DNA from: Bryobacterales bacterium
Lineage (GTDB): Bacteria > Acidobacteriota > Terriglobia > Bryobacterales > Bryobacteraceae
NCBI GenBank assembly: GCA_020852175.1
Contig: JADZBH010000033.1
Span: forward strand, 1 to 64,000
Length of the DNA stretch: 64,000 nt
Direction: 5' to 3'
Shown here: piece after piece, positions 1-7,082 of the stretch
How positions within the stretch are numbered: position 1 is the first letter of the stretch
Layout: each line of letters begins with the position of its first letter
Program-made: the position numbers and the translations under genes
Notes under the pieces: model-generated
The model's input: the letters and a program-made list of their open reading frames with translations, nothing else
Told to the model about the DNA's origin: nothing
Databases searched by the model: none

Positions 1-112
1 AGGTCCGCTCAATGTTGTTGAGGATACCGCCCAGACCCAGGGCGACGCCGAGACCCGCAATCACGCTAGCCTTAGCAAATGTGTTTGCTCCCGGGCGGAA
101 TAACTGGGACAC
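1..112 (-). CDS. Alternative Complex III cytochrome c subunit, N-terminal fragment
   Basis: Only the first 37 codons are present; the gene runs off the left edge. Reading leftward from a GTG at 112, the peptide starts VSQLFRPGANTFAK and continues into one hydrophobic, Gly/Ala/Val/Leu-rich membrane segment ending ILNNIERT. This start, the single N-terminal membrane anchor and the position of the Asn/Thr-rich turn match the small multihaem cytochrome c (ActE/cytochrome c3-like) that begins Alternative Complex III (quinol:electron acceptor oxidoreductase) operons; its CxxCH motifs would lie outside the window. An AGGGGG sequence 7-12 nt upstream of the GTG fits as a ribosome binding site. It lies on the same strand as the enolase-type gene to its right but is separated from it by about 265 bp. 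The family call rests on resemblance of a short N-terminus and is therefore moderate. Confidence 0.6.
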   Translation of the reverse strand, partial: MSQLFRPGANTFAKASVIAGLGVALGLGGILNNIERT

Positions 113-376
113 ACCTCACCCCCTACCGAATGTCCTGAGGCAATGTTGGAAGAACCCAGTGACAAAATCCGACCAATGGAACATTGATCGACACCAACAG
201 CCTGTGACGGCTGCGCCAAACAACAAAGCACACACCACCCACAGGGGTTGCCCAGGCAAGTTGCCAGTATTACACAGGCTGGTAGACCAGTCTAGTTCAA
301 CAGGAAAAATTCTCGTTTCCTCCATGAATAAGTTGTTGGAAACGAAAACGAAAATAATTCCTGCGGGACAGTAAGC
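113..376. other. Non-coding upstream region of the ACIII operon
   Basis: This 264-bp stretch between the cytochrome start (112) and the stop of the enolase-family gene (377) is clearly less GC-rich than the neighbouring genes and should hold the leftward promoter of the Alternative Complex III operon. I could not pick a convincing -35/-10 pair. A short inverted repeat (CTGGT-AG-ACCAG, about 280-291) is present. A 69-codon leftward frame (325-116) exists but has no ribosome binding site and no family resemblance. Confidence 0.4.
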
Positions 377-1543
377 TCAAACGGCATGGGCCGCCGCCAC
401 CCGCTCATTCAGCTCAATTCCCAGTCCTGGCCGGTCCGGCACGCGCAACAGTCCCCCTTTTTCGAACACCTCTGGCGGGTTCACCAGTTCGCCGCGCCAG
501 GGAATTTCGCCGTAACCCAGTTCCAGGATGAGGAAGTTCGGCATGGCGGCGCTGACATGCGCCTGGGCCATGTTGCAAATAGGACTGGCCGGTCCGTGTG
601 GCGCCACAGTGAGTCCCGCGGCCTCGCTTAAGGCCCCGATTTTCCGCAGCTCCAGCAGGCCTCCGCAGTACTTCACGTCGGGCATGGTGATATCCACGGC
701 CTCACCTTTTATATAGGGATAGAAGTGTTTGATGCCGAAAATCGATTCGCCGCCCGCCGTTGGCATGGGGATTTTAGCGTTCAATTCGGCCAATCCGGGG
801 ATCCCGCGGCAGATCTCCTCGAACCAGAACAACTTCGAGGGCTCCAGCCGCCGCGCCACCTCCAATCCTTCAGCGACGGTGAAATGCGAGTGTGCGTCCA
901 CCAGCAGATCGCCTGCCGGACCGAGCACGCGCCGCACGGCCTCCACGCAGGCGATGCCGCGGTCGGTGCCTTCCTTGCGACCGGGACCGGTTGCCGGCAA
1001 TCCATCGAAGCTCGCCATCTTGATGGCCGTGAAGCCGTCGCGCACGGCCGGTTCGGCCAGCCGGGCAAATCCCTCGGGGTTGCGGTCCACCGTGGCCCGG
1101 TTGATGTTGGCGTAGTGCCGTATGACGGGGTTCAGTCTTCCGCCGAACAGCGCCCAACAAGGCAGCCCGGCGGCCTTCCCCTGTAGATCCCACATGGCTT
1201 GTTCGATGGCGCCGAATGCCACAGCGCCATCGCGCCCCTTGGCTTCGGCCTCGGCGATCAGGTCGCGCCGGTAGAGTTCGACATCGAAGGGCGAGCGTCC
1301 CTTGGCCTTGGCGAAGAACTCGGCGATCAGCGCGATGACGGCCGCATCGCGGCGTCCGTGCGAGGCGTCGCCCAGGCCGGTCAGGCCGTTGGATGCCTTC
1401 ACGCGCAGCAACACCCATCCGCCGAGGTGGTTCACCTTGACACGGAAGATCTCGAACGACTCCAGCGTCAGCTTGGGCGCGGCTTTCAGAAACGGAGCCG
1501 CGAACGGCGCGGCAAGTGTGGGAAGCAGAGTACGGCGGCGCAT
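377..1543 (-). CDS. Exported enolase-superfamily protein (mandelate racemase/muconate lactonizing type)
   Basis: The 388-aa protein opens with a twin-arginine-like stretch (MRRRTLLPTLAAP) and an Ala/Pro-rich signal region, then shows both enolase-superfamily domains: the N-terminal capping domain (about 25-140) and the (beta/alpha)7-beta barrel (about 145-375). Metal ligands expected at the ends of three barrel strands are visible as Asp216 (VDAHSHF), Glu242 (WFEEI) and Glu266 (GGES). Candidate general acid/base residues are Lys175 (AIKMAS) and His316 (APHGP). Members abstract a proton alpha to a carboxylate, usually to dehydrate or epimerise a sugar acid; the substrate cannot be told from sequence. 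It lies 85 bp downstream of a second exported enolase-type gene on the same strand, with a perfect 7-bp hairpin between them. The KxK signature is reduced to K-M, so MLE or dehydratase subgroup membership is uncertain. Confidence 0.85.
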   Translation of the reverse strand: MRRRTLLPTLAAPFAAPFLKAAPKLTLESFEIFRVKVNHLGGWVLLRVKASNGLTGLGDASHGRRDAAVIALIAEFFAKAKGRSPFDVELYRRDLIAEAEAKGRDGAVAFGAIEQAMWDLQGKAAGLPCWALFGGRLNPVIRHYANINRATVDRNPEGFARLAEPAVRDGFTAIKMASFDGLPATGPGRKEGTDRGIACVEAVRRVLGPAGDLLVDAHSHFTVAEGLEVARRLEPSKLFWFEEICRGIPGLAELNAKIPMPTAGGESIFGIKHFYPYIKGEAVDITMPDVKYCGGLLELRKIGALSEAAGLTVAPHGPASPICNMAQAHVSAAMPNFLILELGYGEIPWRGELVNPPEVFEKGGLLRVPDRPGLGIELNERVAAAHAV

Positions 1544-1556
1544 AAGAGTATACCGA

Positions 1557-1573
1557 GCGTGATGCTATCACGC
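1557..1573. repeat. 7-bp perfect inverted repeat between the two enolase-family genes
   Basis: GCGTGAT-GCT-ATCACGC forms perfect 7-bp arms around a 3-nt centre, 13 nt upstream of the ATG at 1543. On the leftward strand a TATACT box lies between it and that start codon. It could be an operator for a dimeric regulator or a short mRNA hairpin. No regulator gene is adjacent. Confidence 0.35.
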
Positions 1574-1628
1574 GCGTCCGGTTACTCCCAACGCCGCCGA
1601 TCGATGCCGCCCGGGGCCGCCGCGCCCC

Positions 1629-2846
1629 TTACCAGTTCGTGATGCTTCCGTCCGGCCGCTTATAGATCGGAATCGGCTTGCTGAACTTGGACACCTCGGT
1701 GATCAGCTTCATCTTGCTCTTATCCACCTCGATGCCCAGCCCGGGCCGGTTTACGGGCCACATCTTGCCGTTGCGATGGTCGAAGTGCCGCGGCAGGTGC
1801 GGCAGCCCGCCGTCGAACAGGTTCGACATCTCCATGATGGCCGGCCCGCCGAAGGAGCCGCATACGTGCACCAGCGCCGCCTCGGCGATGGGTCCGGTGA
1901 AGTGCGGCACCATGCCTACATAATGCGTCTCGCACAACGCGGCCTGCTTCACCAGTTCCGTGATGCCGCCCGAGTTGGGAAGCGTGATGCGGTTATAGTC
2001 GATCAGCCGCCCTTCAATCAGTTCGTTGATATCCCATTTGTCTCCAAACTGCTCGCCCACGGCGATGGGCACCTTCACCAGTTTGCGCAGCTCCCTGTAG
2101 ACGCCCGGGTTTTCGCTCCGCACCAGGTCCTCGCAAAACAGCGGCTCCAGCGGTTCCAGCAGCGTGGACAACCGCACGGCGTCGGCGAAATCAAGACGCG
2201 TGTGATAGTCGATCGCCCACTCGCCGTCCGCCGACTTCACGCCTTCGTAAAGCTCCTTGCAATGCGCGAACGTGCGGTTCACCTCCTTGCGCGACTCGAA
2301 CACGCCGTTGTCGCCCGGCCCGGTGACACCGGTACGGTAGGCCCGGTAACCCGCCTTGATGCAGGCCGCGCCTGCCTCGCGAATAGGGCCGCGGTGTGGG
2401 AATCCGGTCGAATAGCATTCCACATACTCGCGCGTCAGCCCGCCCAGCAGTTCGTACACAGGCACGTCGAGCGCCTTCCCCTTCAGGTCCCAGAGCGCCA
2501 GGTCGAGCGCGCCGATGGCATGCAGCTTCTCGCGTCCCGGCGGGTAGAAATAGTTCCGGTACATCCACTGCCACAGGTGCTGAATGCGGGACGGATCCTC
2601 CCCGATCAACAGTCCGGCGCACTGCTCGATCATCTGCTTCGAGCCGCCTTCGCCGATTCCCGTAATCCCGGCGTCGGTCTCGATCATCACCACGTCCATG
2701 TTCTGGTTGAAGATGGGCCGGTTCACCGGCGACTCCCAGTAGGTGACCTTGGTGATCTTCATTTTCTTGAGCGCGGCGTTGGCGCGGCTCAGTAGAGTGC
2801 CTGACCCCAGAAGGGCGGTTTGCAGCAGAGAACGTCTGGATAGCAT
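1629..2846 (-). CDS. Exported enolase-superfamily sugar-acid dehydratase-like protein
   Basis: This 405-aa protein starts MLSRRSLLQTALLGSGTLL, a Tat signal peptide (SRRSLLQ). I take the ATG at 2846 rather than the in-frame TTG at 2855 because it begins the signal peptide directly. The mature part has the enolase N-domain and barrel. The metal-binding acids are the Asp of AIDYHTRLD, the Glu of FCEDLV and the Glu of AVGEQF, and the late His is in MVPHFTG. The overall pattern, including long WQWMYRNYFYPPG-type loops, resembles the D-mannonate/gluconate/galactonate dehydratase-like branch, but with an export signal most characterised relatives lack. It would act on sugar acids in the periplasm. 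It is divergent from the PSD1 gene at 2878, with only 31 bp between the start codons, and precedes another enolase-type gene. Confidence 0.85.
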   Translation of the reverse strand: MLSRRSLLQTALLGSGTLLSRANAALKKMKITKVTYWESPVNRPIFNQNMDVVMIETDAGITGIGEGGSKQMIEQCAGLLIGEDPSRIQHLWQWMYRNYFYPPGREKLHAIGALDLALWDLKGKALDVPVYELLGGLTREYVECYSTGFPHRGPIREAGAACIKAGYRAYRTGVTGPGDNGVFESRKEVNRTFAHCKELYEGVKSADGEWAIDYHTRLDFADAVRLSTLLEPLEPLFCEDLVRSENPGVYRELRKLVKVPIAVGEQFGDKWDINELIEGRLIDYNRITLPNSGGITELVKQAALCETHYVGMVPHFTGPIAEAALVHVCGSFGGPAIMEMSNLFDGGLPHLPRHFDHRNGKMWPVNRPGLGIEVDKSKMKLITEVSKFSKPIPIYKRPDGSITNW

Positions 2847-2853
2847 CGAAGGC

Positions 2854-2861
2854 AATATACT
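2854..2861. promoter_or_regulatory. Overlapping divergent -10 elements (AATATACT)
   Basis: Read rightward, TATACT (2856-2861) lies 16 nt before the ATG at 2878. Read leftward, TATATT (2859-2854) lies 7 nt before the ATG at 2846. Both strands therefore offer a good -10 hexamer from the same few bases in a 31-bp gap between divergent genes. No good -35 hexamer is seen on either side, so the call is tentative. Confidence 0.4.
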
Positions 2862-2877
2862 AAAGTCGAGTTCCGCA

Positions 2878-5328
2878 ATGCGTACGCCGGTTTTTCTTGT
2901 CGCCCTACTTGCCTTTCCAGGCGCCCTTCCCGCCGCCGACTACCCGGCCGACGTGCAGCCCGTGTTGCGCAAGCGTTGTTCGGGCTGCCACGGAGCGGCC
3001 ATGCAGAACAACGGTTTCCGCGTGGATCACGCACCCTCGTTGTTAAAGGGCGGCTACTCGGGCAAGGCGATCGAACCGGGCAAGGCGGATGCCTCGGTGC
3101 TGGTGAAGCGCATCACGTCGGACAAGAAAGAGTTTCAGATGCCCCCGTCGGGCCCGCGCCTGTCGCCCGCCGAAGTCGAGGCCATCAAGGGGTGGATCAA
3201 CGAAGGCGCGCGCATTCCCGCCGCCCTGCTCGCCCAGCCATTGCCGCGCCGCCAGTCCAGCCACTGGGCCTTTCAGCCGTTGAAGAAACCCGCCGTTCCC
3301 GCGATCGACGGCGCCGCGGCGCCCATCGACGCCTTTGTCCGCGCGCGCCTGCTGCAAGAAGGAATCACGCCGTCGCCGGAGGCCTCGAAGGCCACTCTGC
3401 TGCGCCGCGTCTCGCTCGACCTGACAGGCCTTCCTCCCACCGAGGAGGAGATGCGCGGCTTCCTCTCCGACACCCGGCCTGGAGCTTACGAGCGGCTGGT
3501 GGACCGCCTGCTGGCCTCGCCTCATTATGGTGAACGCTGGGCCCGCCACTGGCTCGACCTGGCCCACTACGCCGACTCCGACGGCTACGAGAAGGACCTC
3601 GAACGCCCCTACGCCTGGCGCTACCGCGACTGGGTGATCGACGCCTTGAACTCCGGCATGCCCTTCGACCGCTTCACCATCGAACAGCTTGCCGGAGACC
3701 TGCTGCCGGACCGTACCGTCTCCACGGAAATCGCCACCGGTTTCCTGCGCCAGGTGCTCACCAACCGCGAGGCCGGAGTCGACCGTGACGAGACTCGCTT
3801 CGAACAACTGGTGAACCGCACGAACACGGTTTCCACCACATGGCTCGGGCTCACCACCGGCTGCTCACAGTGCCACGACCATAAGTACGATCCCATCTCG
3901 CAAAAGGATTACTACGCGCTGCTCTCCTTCTTCGACCGTTCGGGCGAAGAGATGATCGACGCGCCCATCCCCGGCCAGTTGGGGCCCTACCTCGCCCACC
4001 TGCCCGAGTACAGGACCAAGCGCGCGGCGCTGCTCGCCAAGTACGAGGTGCCGGCGCTGTTGCCCGAATGGGAGGGCCACATGCGCACGGCCATCGAGAA
4101 GCCGGGCGCGCAAGCCGAGTACGATTTCCAACTGACCTCCATGAAGGCCATGGTGGATGGCGCTCAGAAGATTTTGCTCCGCAAACCCGGCGAGCGCACG
4201 GGACGGGAGCAGGAAACCCTGGAAGACTACTTCATCAAGAGTGTCAGCCTCGCACCGGGAATGGACAAGGAGAAGTTGGGCCGTCTGAAAGAGGCCCGCA
4301 AGGAACTGGCCGGTATCGAGACGGGGCTGCCCCGTCCTTCACAGGCCATGGTGATGATGTGGGACAAGGACGCGCCAGCCACGCGCATTCGCGTGGGGGG
4401 GCAGTGGAATAAGCAGGGCGTACCCGTGGAGGCCGACGTACCGGGCGTGATGCCCGCGTTGGGCGCCGCCAACCCCACGCGCCTCGACCTTGCCCGTTGG
4501 CTTGTGCGCGCCGACAACCCGCTCACCCCACGCGTGATCGCCAACCGCGTCTGGCAGGAGTATTTTGGCCGGGGACTGGTCCGCACGAGTGAGGATTTCG
4601 GCAAGATGGGCGAGAAGCCCACGCACCCGGAGCTGCTCGACTGGCTCGCCGCCGAATTTCGCGATTCCGGCTGGAACCTGAAGTCTCTCCATCGGACGAT
4701 TGTGCTGAGCGCCACCTACCGGCAGTCTTCCCAGGCGCGCCCCGAGTTGCGCGAGCGCGACCCCGAAAACACGCTGCTCGCCAGGCAGCAGCGCCTGCGT
4801 CTGAACGCCGAAACAATCCGCGACACGGCGCTTTCGGTGAGCGGCCTGCTGAACACCGGCGTTGGCGGACCCAGCGTCAAGCCTCCGCAACCGGCAGGAG
4901 TCGAGCAGATCACGTACGCCAATAGCAGCAAGTGGGTGACCTCCACCGGACCCGATCGCTACCGCCGCGGCCTCTACATTCACTTCCAGCGCACCGCACC
5001 CTATCCCATGCTGATGAACTTCGATTCCCCGGACTCCACGGTGGCCTGTTCCCGCCGCGCACGCTCGAATACTTCGCTGCAAGCGTTGAACCTGATGAAC
5101 GATGAGGTGTTCGTGGAAGCCGCCAAGGCGCTGGCCTGGCGCGCGGAACAGGAAGCGCCTCCGGGCGAACGCGCCGCCTATGCGGCCAGGCTCGCCTGGG
5201 GACGAGAAGCCAGCGAAGGCGAAAAGGCGCGGCTGGCGAAACTGATGGACGATCTCGCCGGTGAACGGCCGCTGGCCGCCGTCTGCCGCGCATTACTGAA
5301 TACCGACGAATTCATTGTGAGGCCGTGA
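2878..5328 (+). CDS. PSD1 and planctomycete cytochrome c domain-containing protein
   Basis: The 816-aa product has a signal peptide (MRTPVFLVALLAFPGALPAA). A Planctomycete-type cytochrome c domain follows (about 20-100) with a haem motif CSGCH in VLRKRCSGCHG. A DUF1549 (PSCyt2) domain comes next (about 120-335), containing a second CxxCH (TTGCSQCHDHKYDP), and then a DUF1553 (PSD1) domain (about 530-790, LARWLVRADNPLTPRV, NRVWQEYFGRGLV). I start at ATG 2878, where the signal peptide begins; a longer frame back to 2743 would overlap the divergent gene. The gene is followed immediately by the DUF1501 gene (stop and start share one base), the usual pairing. Such pairs are abundant in Planctomycetes and Solibacter-type Acidobacteria. 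Their biochemical role is not established, but they are commonly tied to exported polysaccharide or sulfated-sugar breakdown and electron transfer. Confidence 0.92.
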   Translation: MRTPVFLVALLAFPGALPAADYPADVQPVLRKRCSGCHGAAMQNNGFRVDHAPSLLKGGYSGKAIEPGKADASVLVKRITSDKKEFQMPPSGPRLSPAEVEAIKGWINEGARIPAALLAQPLPRRQSSHWAFQPLKKPAVPAIDGAAAPIDAFVRARLLQEGITPSPEASKATLLRRVSLDLTGLPPTEEEMRGFLSDTRPGAYERLVDRLLASPHYGERWARHWLDLAHYADSDGYEKDLERPYAWRYRDWVIDALNSGMPFDRFTIEQLAGDLLPDRTVSTEIATGFLRQVLTNREAGVDRDETRFEQLVNRTNTVSTTWLGLTTGCSQCHDHKYDPISQKDYYALLSFFDRSGEEMIDAPIPGQLGPYLAHLPEYRTKRAALLAKYEVPALLPEWEGHMRTAIEKPGAQAEYDFQLTSMKAMVDGAQKILLRKPGERTGREQETLEDYFIKSVSLAPGMDKEKLGRLKEARKELAGIETGLPRPSQAMVMMWDKDAPATRIRVGGQWNKQGVPVEADVPGVMPALGAANPTRLDLARWLVRADNPLTPRVIANRVWQEYFGRGLVRTSEDFGKMGEKPTHPELLDWLAAEFRDSGWNLKSLHRTIVLSATYRQSSQARPELRERDPENTLLARQQRLRLNAETIRDTALSVSGLLNTGVGGPSVKPPQPAGVEQITYANSSKWVTSTGPDRYRRGLYIHFQRTAPYPMLMNFDSPDSTVACSRRARSNTSLQALNLMNDEVFVEAAKALAWRAEQEAPPGERAAYAARLAWGREASEGEKARLAKLMDDLAGERPLAAVCRALLNTDEFIVRP

Positions 5329-6770
5329 TGAACGATCCGCGCGAATTTCACCTGTTGCACTCCCGGCGGAAGCTGCTGGGGGAGATGGCCGGAGGCATCG
5401 GCGCGCTGGCGCTCGGCGATCTGTTTTCCCGCGAGGGCTACGCCGCGACGGCGGGCAAACGCACGGATCCTCTCGCTCCGAAAGCTCCACACTTTCCGGG
5501 CAAGGCCAAGAGCGTCATCTTTCTGTTCATGGAGGGCGGTCCGAGCCAGATGGACCTGCTCGATCCCAAGCCCGAGTTGAAGAAATACCACGGCCAGCCG
5601 GCGCCCGCCTCCATGACATCGAAGCTCCAGTTGGCCTTCACCAAGCCGAATGCGGCCATCCTCGCCAGCAGCCGCGAGTTCAAGAAGTACGGACAGTCCG
5701 GCATTGAGTTCAGCGACTGGCTGCCCTACATGGCGCAGAACGCCGACGATATGTGCGTGGTACGTTCCATGTACTCAGAGGCGTTCAATCACCACCCGGC
5801 GCAGTTGATGCTCTTCACGGGCACACAGCAGTTCGGCCGCCCCACCATGGGCGCCTGGACGCTGTATGGCATGGGGAGCGAGAGCGACAGCCTGCCCGGC
5901 TTCGTCGTGCTGTCGTCGGGCGTGGGCACTTCGGGCGGAGCGACCAACTTTTCCAGCGGCTTTCTACCCTCCACCTATCAGGGCACGCTGTTGCGCAGCT
6001 CGGGCGACCCGATTCTCTATCTCTCCAACCCCAACGGCGTCACGCCGCACGGCCAGCGCGCCGTCTTCGATGCCGTGCGCGACCTGAACCAGGCCAAGCT
6101 CGACGATACGGGCGATCTGGAGATCGCCTCGCGCATGGCCAGTTATGAACTGGCCTACCGGATGCAAACCGCCGGTCCCGAGTTGACCGACCTCTCCAAG
6201 GAGTCGCCCGAAACGCTGGAAATGTACGGCGTCAACGACGAGAAAACGAAGCAGTTCGGCACCAACTGTCTGCTCGCGCGGCGTCTGGTGGAGCGCGGCG
6301 TGCGGTTCATCCTGCTGATGGACGCCTCGTGGGATTCCCACACCAACCTGAACACGAAGCTCAAGGATAATTGCGCCAAGACCGACCGCGGCGCGGGCGC
6401 CCTGGTGAAGGACCTGAAGCAGCGCGGACTGCTGGATTCCACGCTGGTGGTGTGGGGCGGCGAGTTCGGCCGCACGCCCATGAGCGAGGTGCGCAACACG
6501 GCCGATGCCGACAACGCCGGCCGCGACCACCACCCGGTGGCTTACTCGATGTGGCTGGCCGGCGGCGGGATCAAGGGCGGCCAGGTTGTGGGCAAGACCG
6601 ACGACCTCGGCTTCTTCATCACCGAGGACAAGGTCCACATACACGATCTTCAGGCCACCATGATGCACTGCCTCGGCTTCGATCATACACGGCTCTCCTA
6701 CCGTTTCATGGGCCGCGACTTCCGTCTCACCGACATCGCCGGTAATGTCGTGAAGAAGATGCTCGTCTAA
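5328..6770 (+). CDS. DUF1501 domain-containing exported protein
   Basis: This 480-aa member of the alkaline-phosphatase/sulfatase-like DUF1501 family begins with a Tat-like leader (LLHSRRKLLGEMAGGIGALALG). Characteristic stretches are KSVIFLFMEGGPSQMDLLDPKP near residue 58, the conserved SDWLPYMA and FNHHPAQLMLFTG segments, GGEFGRTPM near residue 380 and the terminal HDLQATMMHCLGFDH. The start is the ATG at 5328, whose A is the last base of the upstream stop (TGATG); an in-frame GTG at 5325 is also possible. GTGAGG 5-6 nt upstream serves as the binding site. Translation is thus coupled to the PSD1 protein, and both proteins are exported. Confidence 0.92.
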   Translation: MNDPREFHLLHSRRKLLGEMAGGIGALALGDLFSREGYAATAGKRTDPLAPKAPHFPGKAKSVIFLFMEGGPSQMDLLDPKPELKKYHGQPAPASMTSKLQLAFTKPNAAILASSREFKKYGQSGIEFSDWLPYMAQNADDMCVVRSMYSEAFNHHPAQLMLFTGTQQFGRPTMGAWTLYGMGSESDSLPGFVVLSSGVGTSGGATNFSSGFLPSTYQGTLLRSSGDPILYLSNPNGVTPHGQRAVFDAVRDLNQAKLDDTGDLEIASRMASYELAYRMQTAGPELTDLSKESPETLEMYGVNDEKTKQFGTNCLLARRLVERGVRFILLMDASWDSHTNLNTKLKDNCAKTDRGAGALVKDLKQRGLLDSTLVVWGGEFGRTPMSEVRNTADADNAGRDHHPVAYSMWLAGGGIKGGQVVGKTDDLGFFITEDKVHIHDLQATMMHCLGFDHTRLSYRFMGRDFRLTDIAGNVVKKMLV

Positions 6771-6772
6771 GG

Positions 6773-6952
6773 CTAACCAAGCCGCGGGAAACGCCCGGTC
6801 CGGTCCAGTGTCCAGGTCAGCGTCCGGGCCGGCGGCAGGTCGTTCGGCACGGGAGCGGGTTGCGGGGGCGAAGGCGGCCGGGTGGGAAGCGGCAGCGGGA
6901 AACGGCCGGGGACCGGTCCGTAAGCAGTGGGCGCGGAGTAATCAGTAACCAT
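6773..6952 (-). CDS. Small proline-rich protein, 59 aa
   Basis: A leftward frame from ATG 6952 to TAG 6773 encodes 59 residues, of which nearly a third are proline (GPVPGRFPLPLPTRPPSPP and QPAPVPNDLPPAR among them), ending with LTWTLDRTGRFPRLG. TGAGG sits 5 nt before the start codon. It fills most of the gap between two rightward genes and its stop falls just past the DUF1501 stop. No signal peptide or family is recognised. The codons suit high GC and the Pro-rich composition could arise by chance, but the ribosome binding site and gap-filling position favour a real gene. Confidence 0.45.
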   Translation of the reverse strand: MVTDYSAPTAYGPVPGRFPLPLPTRPPSPPQPAPVPNDLPPARTLTWTLDRTGRFPRLG

Positions 6953-7043
6953 AGCGGCCTCAGTCTAGGCACACCGAGCGGGTTGCCTGCCGCGGCTTCG
7001 TCCGCAACTCATTGAATGCCCGGCCCCTGCAACGCTGCCTCGC

Positions 7044-7073
7044 TTGTGACCGCGCACCGTACCGCAGTAGCAT
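7044..7073 (+). promoter_or_regulatory. Candidate sigma70-type promoter of the GH127 gene
   Basis: TTGTGA (7044-7049), an 18-bp spacer and TAGCAT (7068-7073) lie 9 nt before the ATG at 7083. Transcription would start at or within a few bases of the start codon, and no Shine-Dalgarno sequence is present, so the mRNA may be leaderless. Confidence 0.4.
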
Positions 7074-7082
7074 GGGCACGTC

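Noticed and set aside
116..325. 69-aa leftward frame upstream of the ACIII gene
   Set aside because: Ends just before the cytochrome start but has no Shine-Dalgarno sequence, odd Cys/Trp content and no recognisable family.
12..374. 120-aa rightward frame at the left edge
   Set aside because: Antisense to the ACIII cytochrome start; low-complexity composition, no binding site and no family resemblance.
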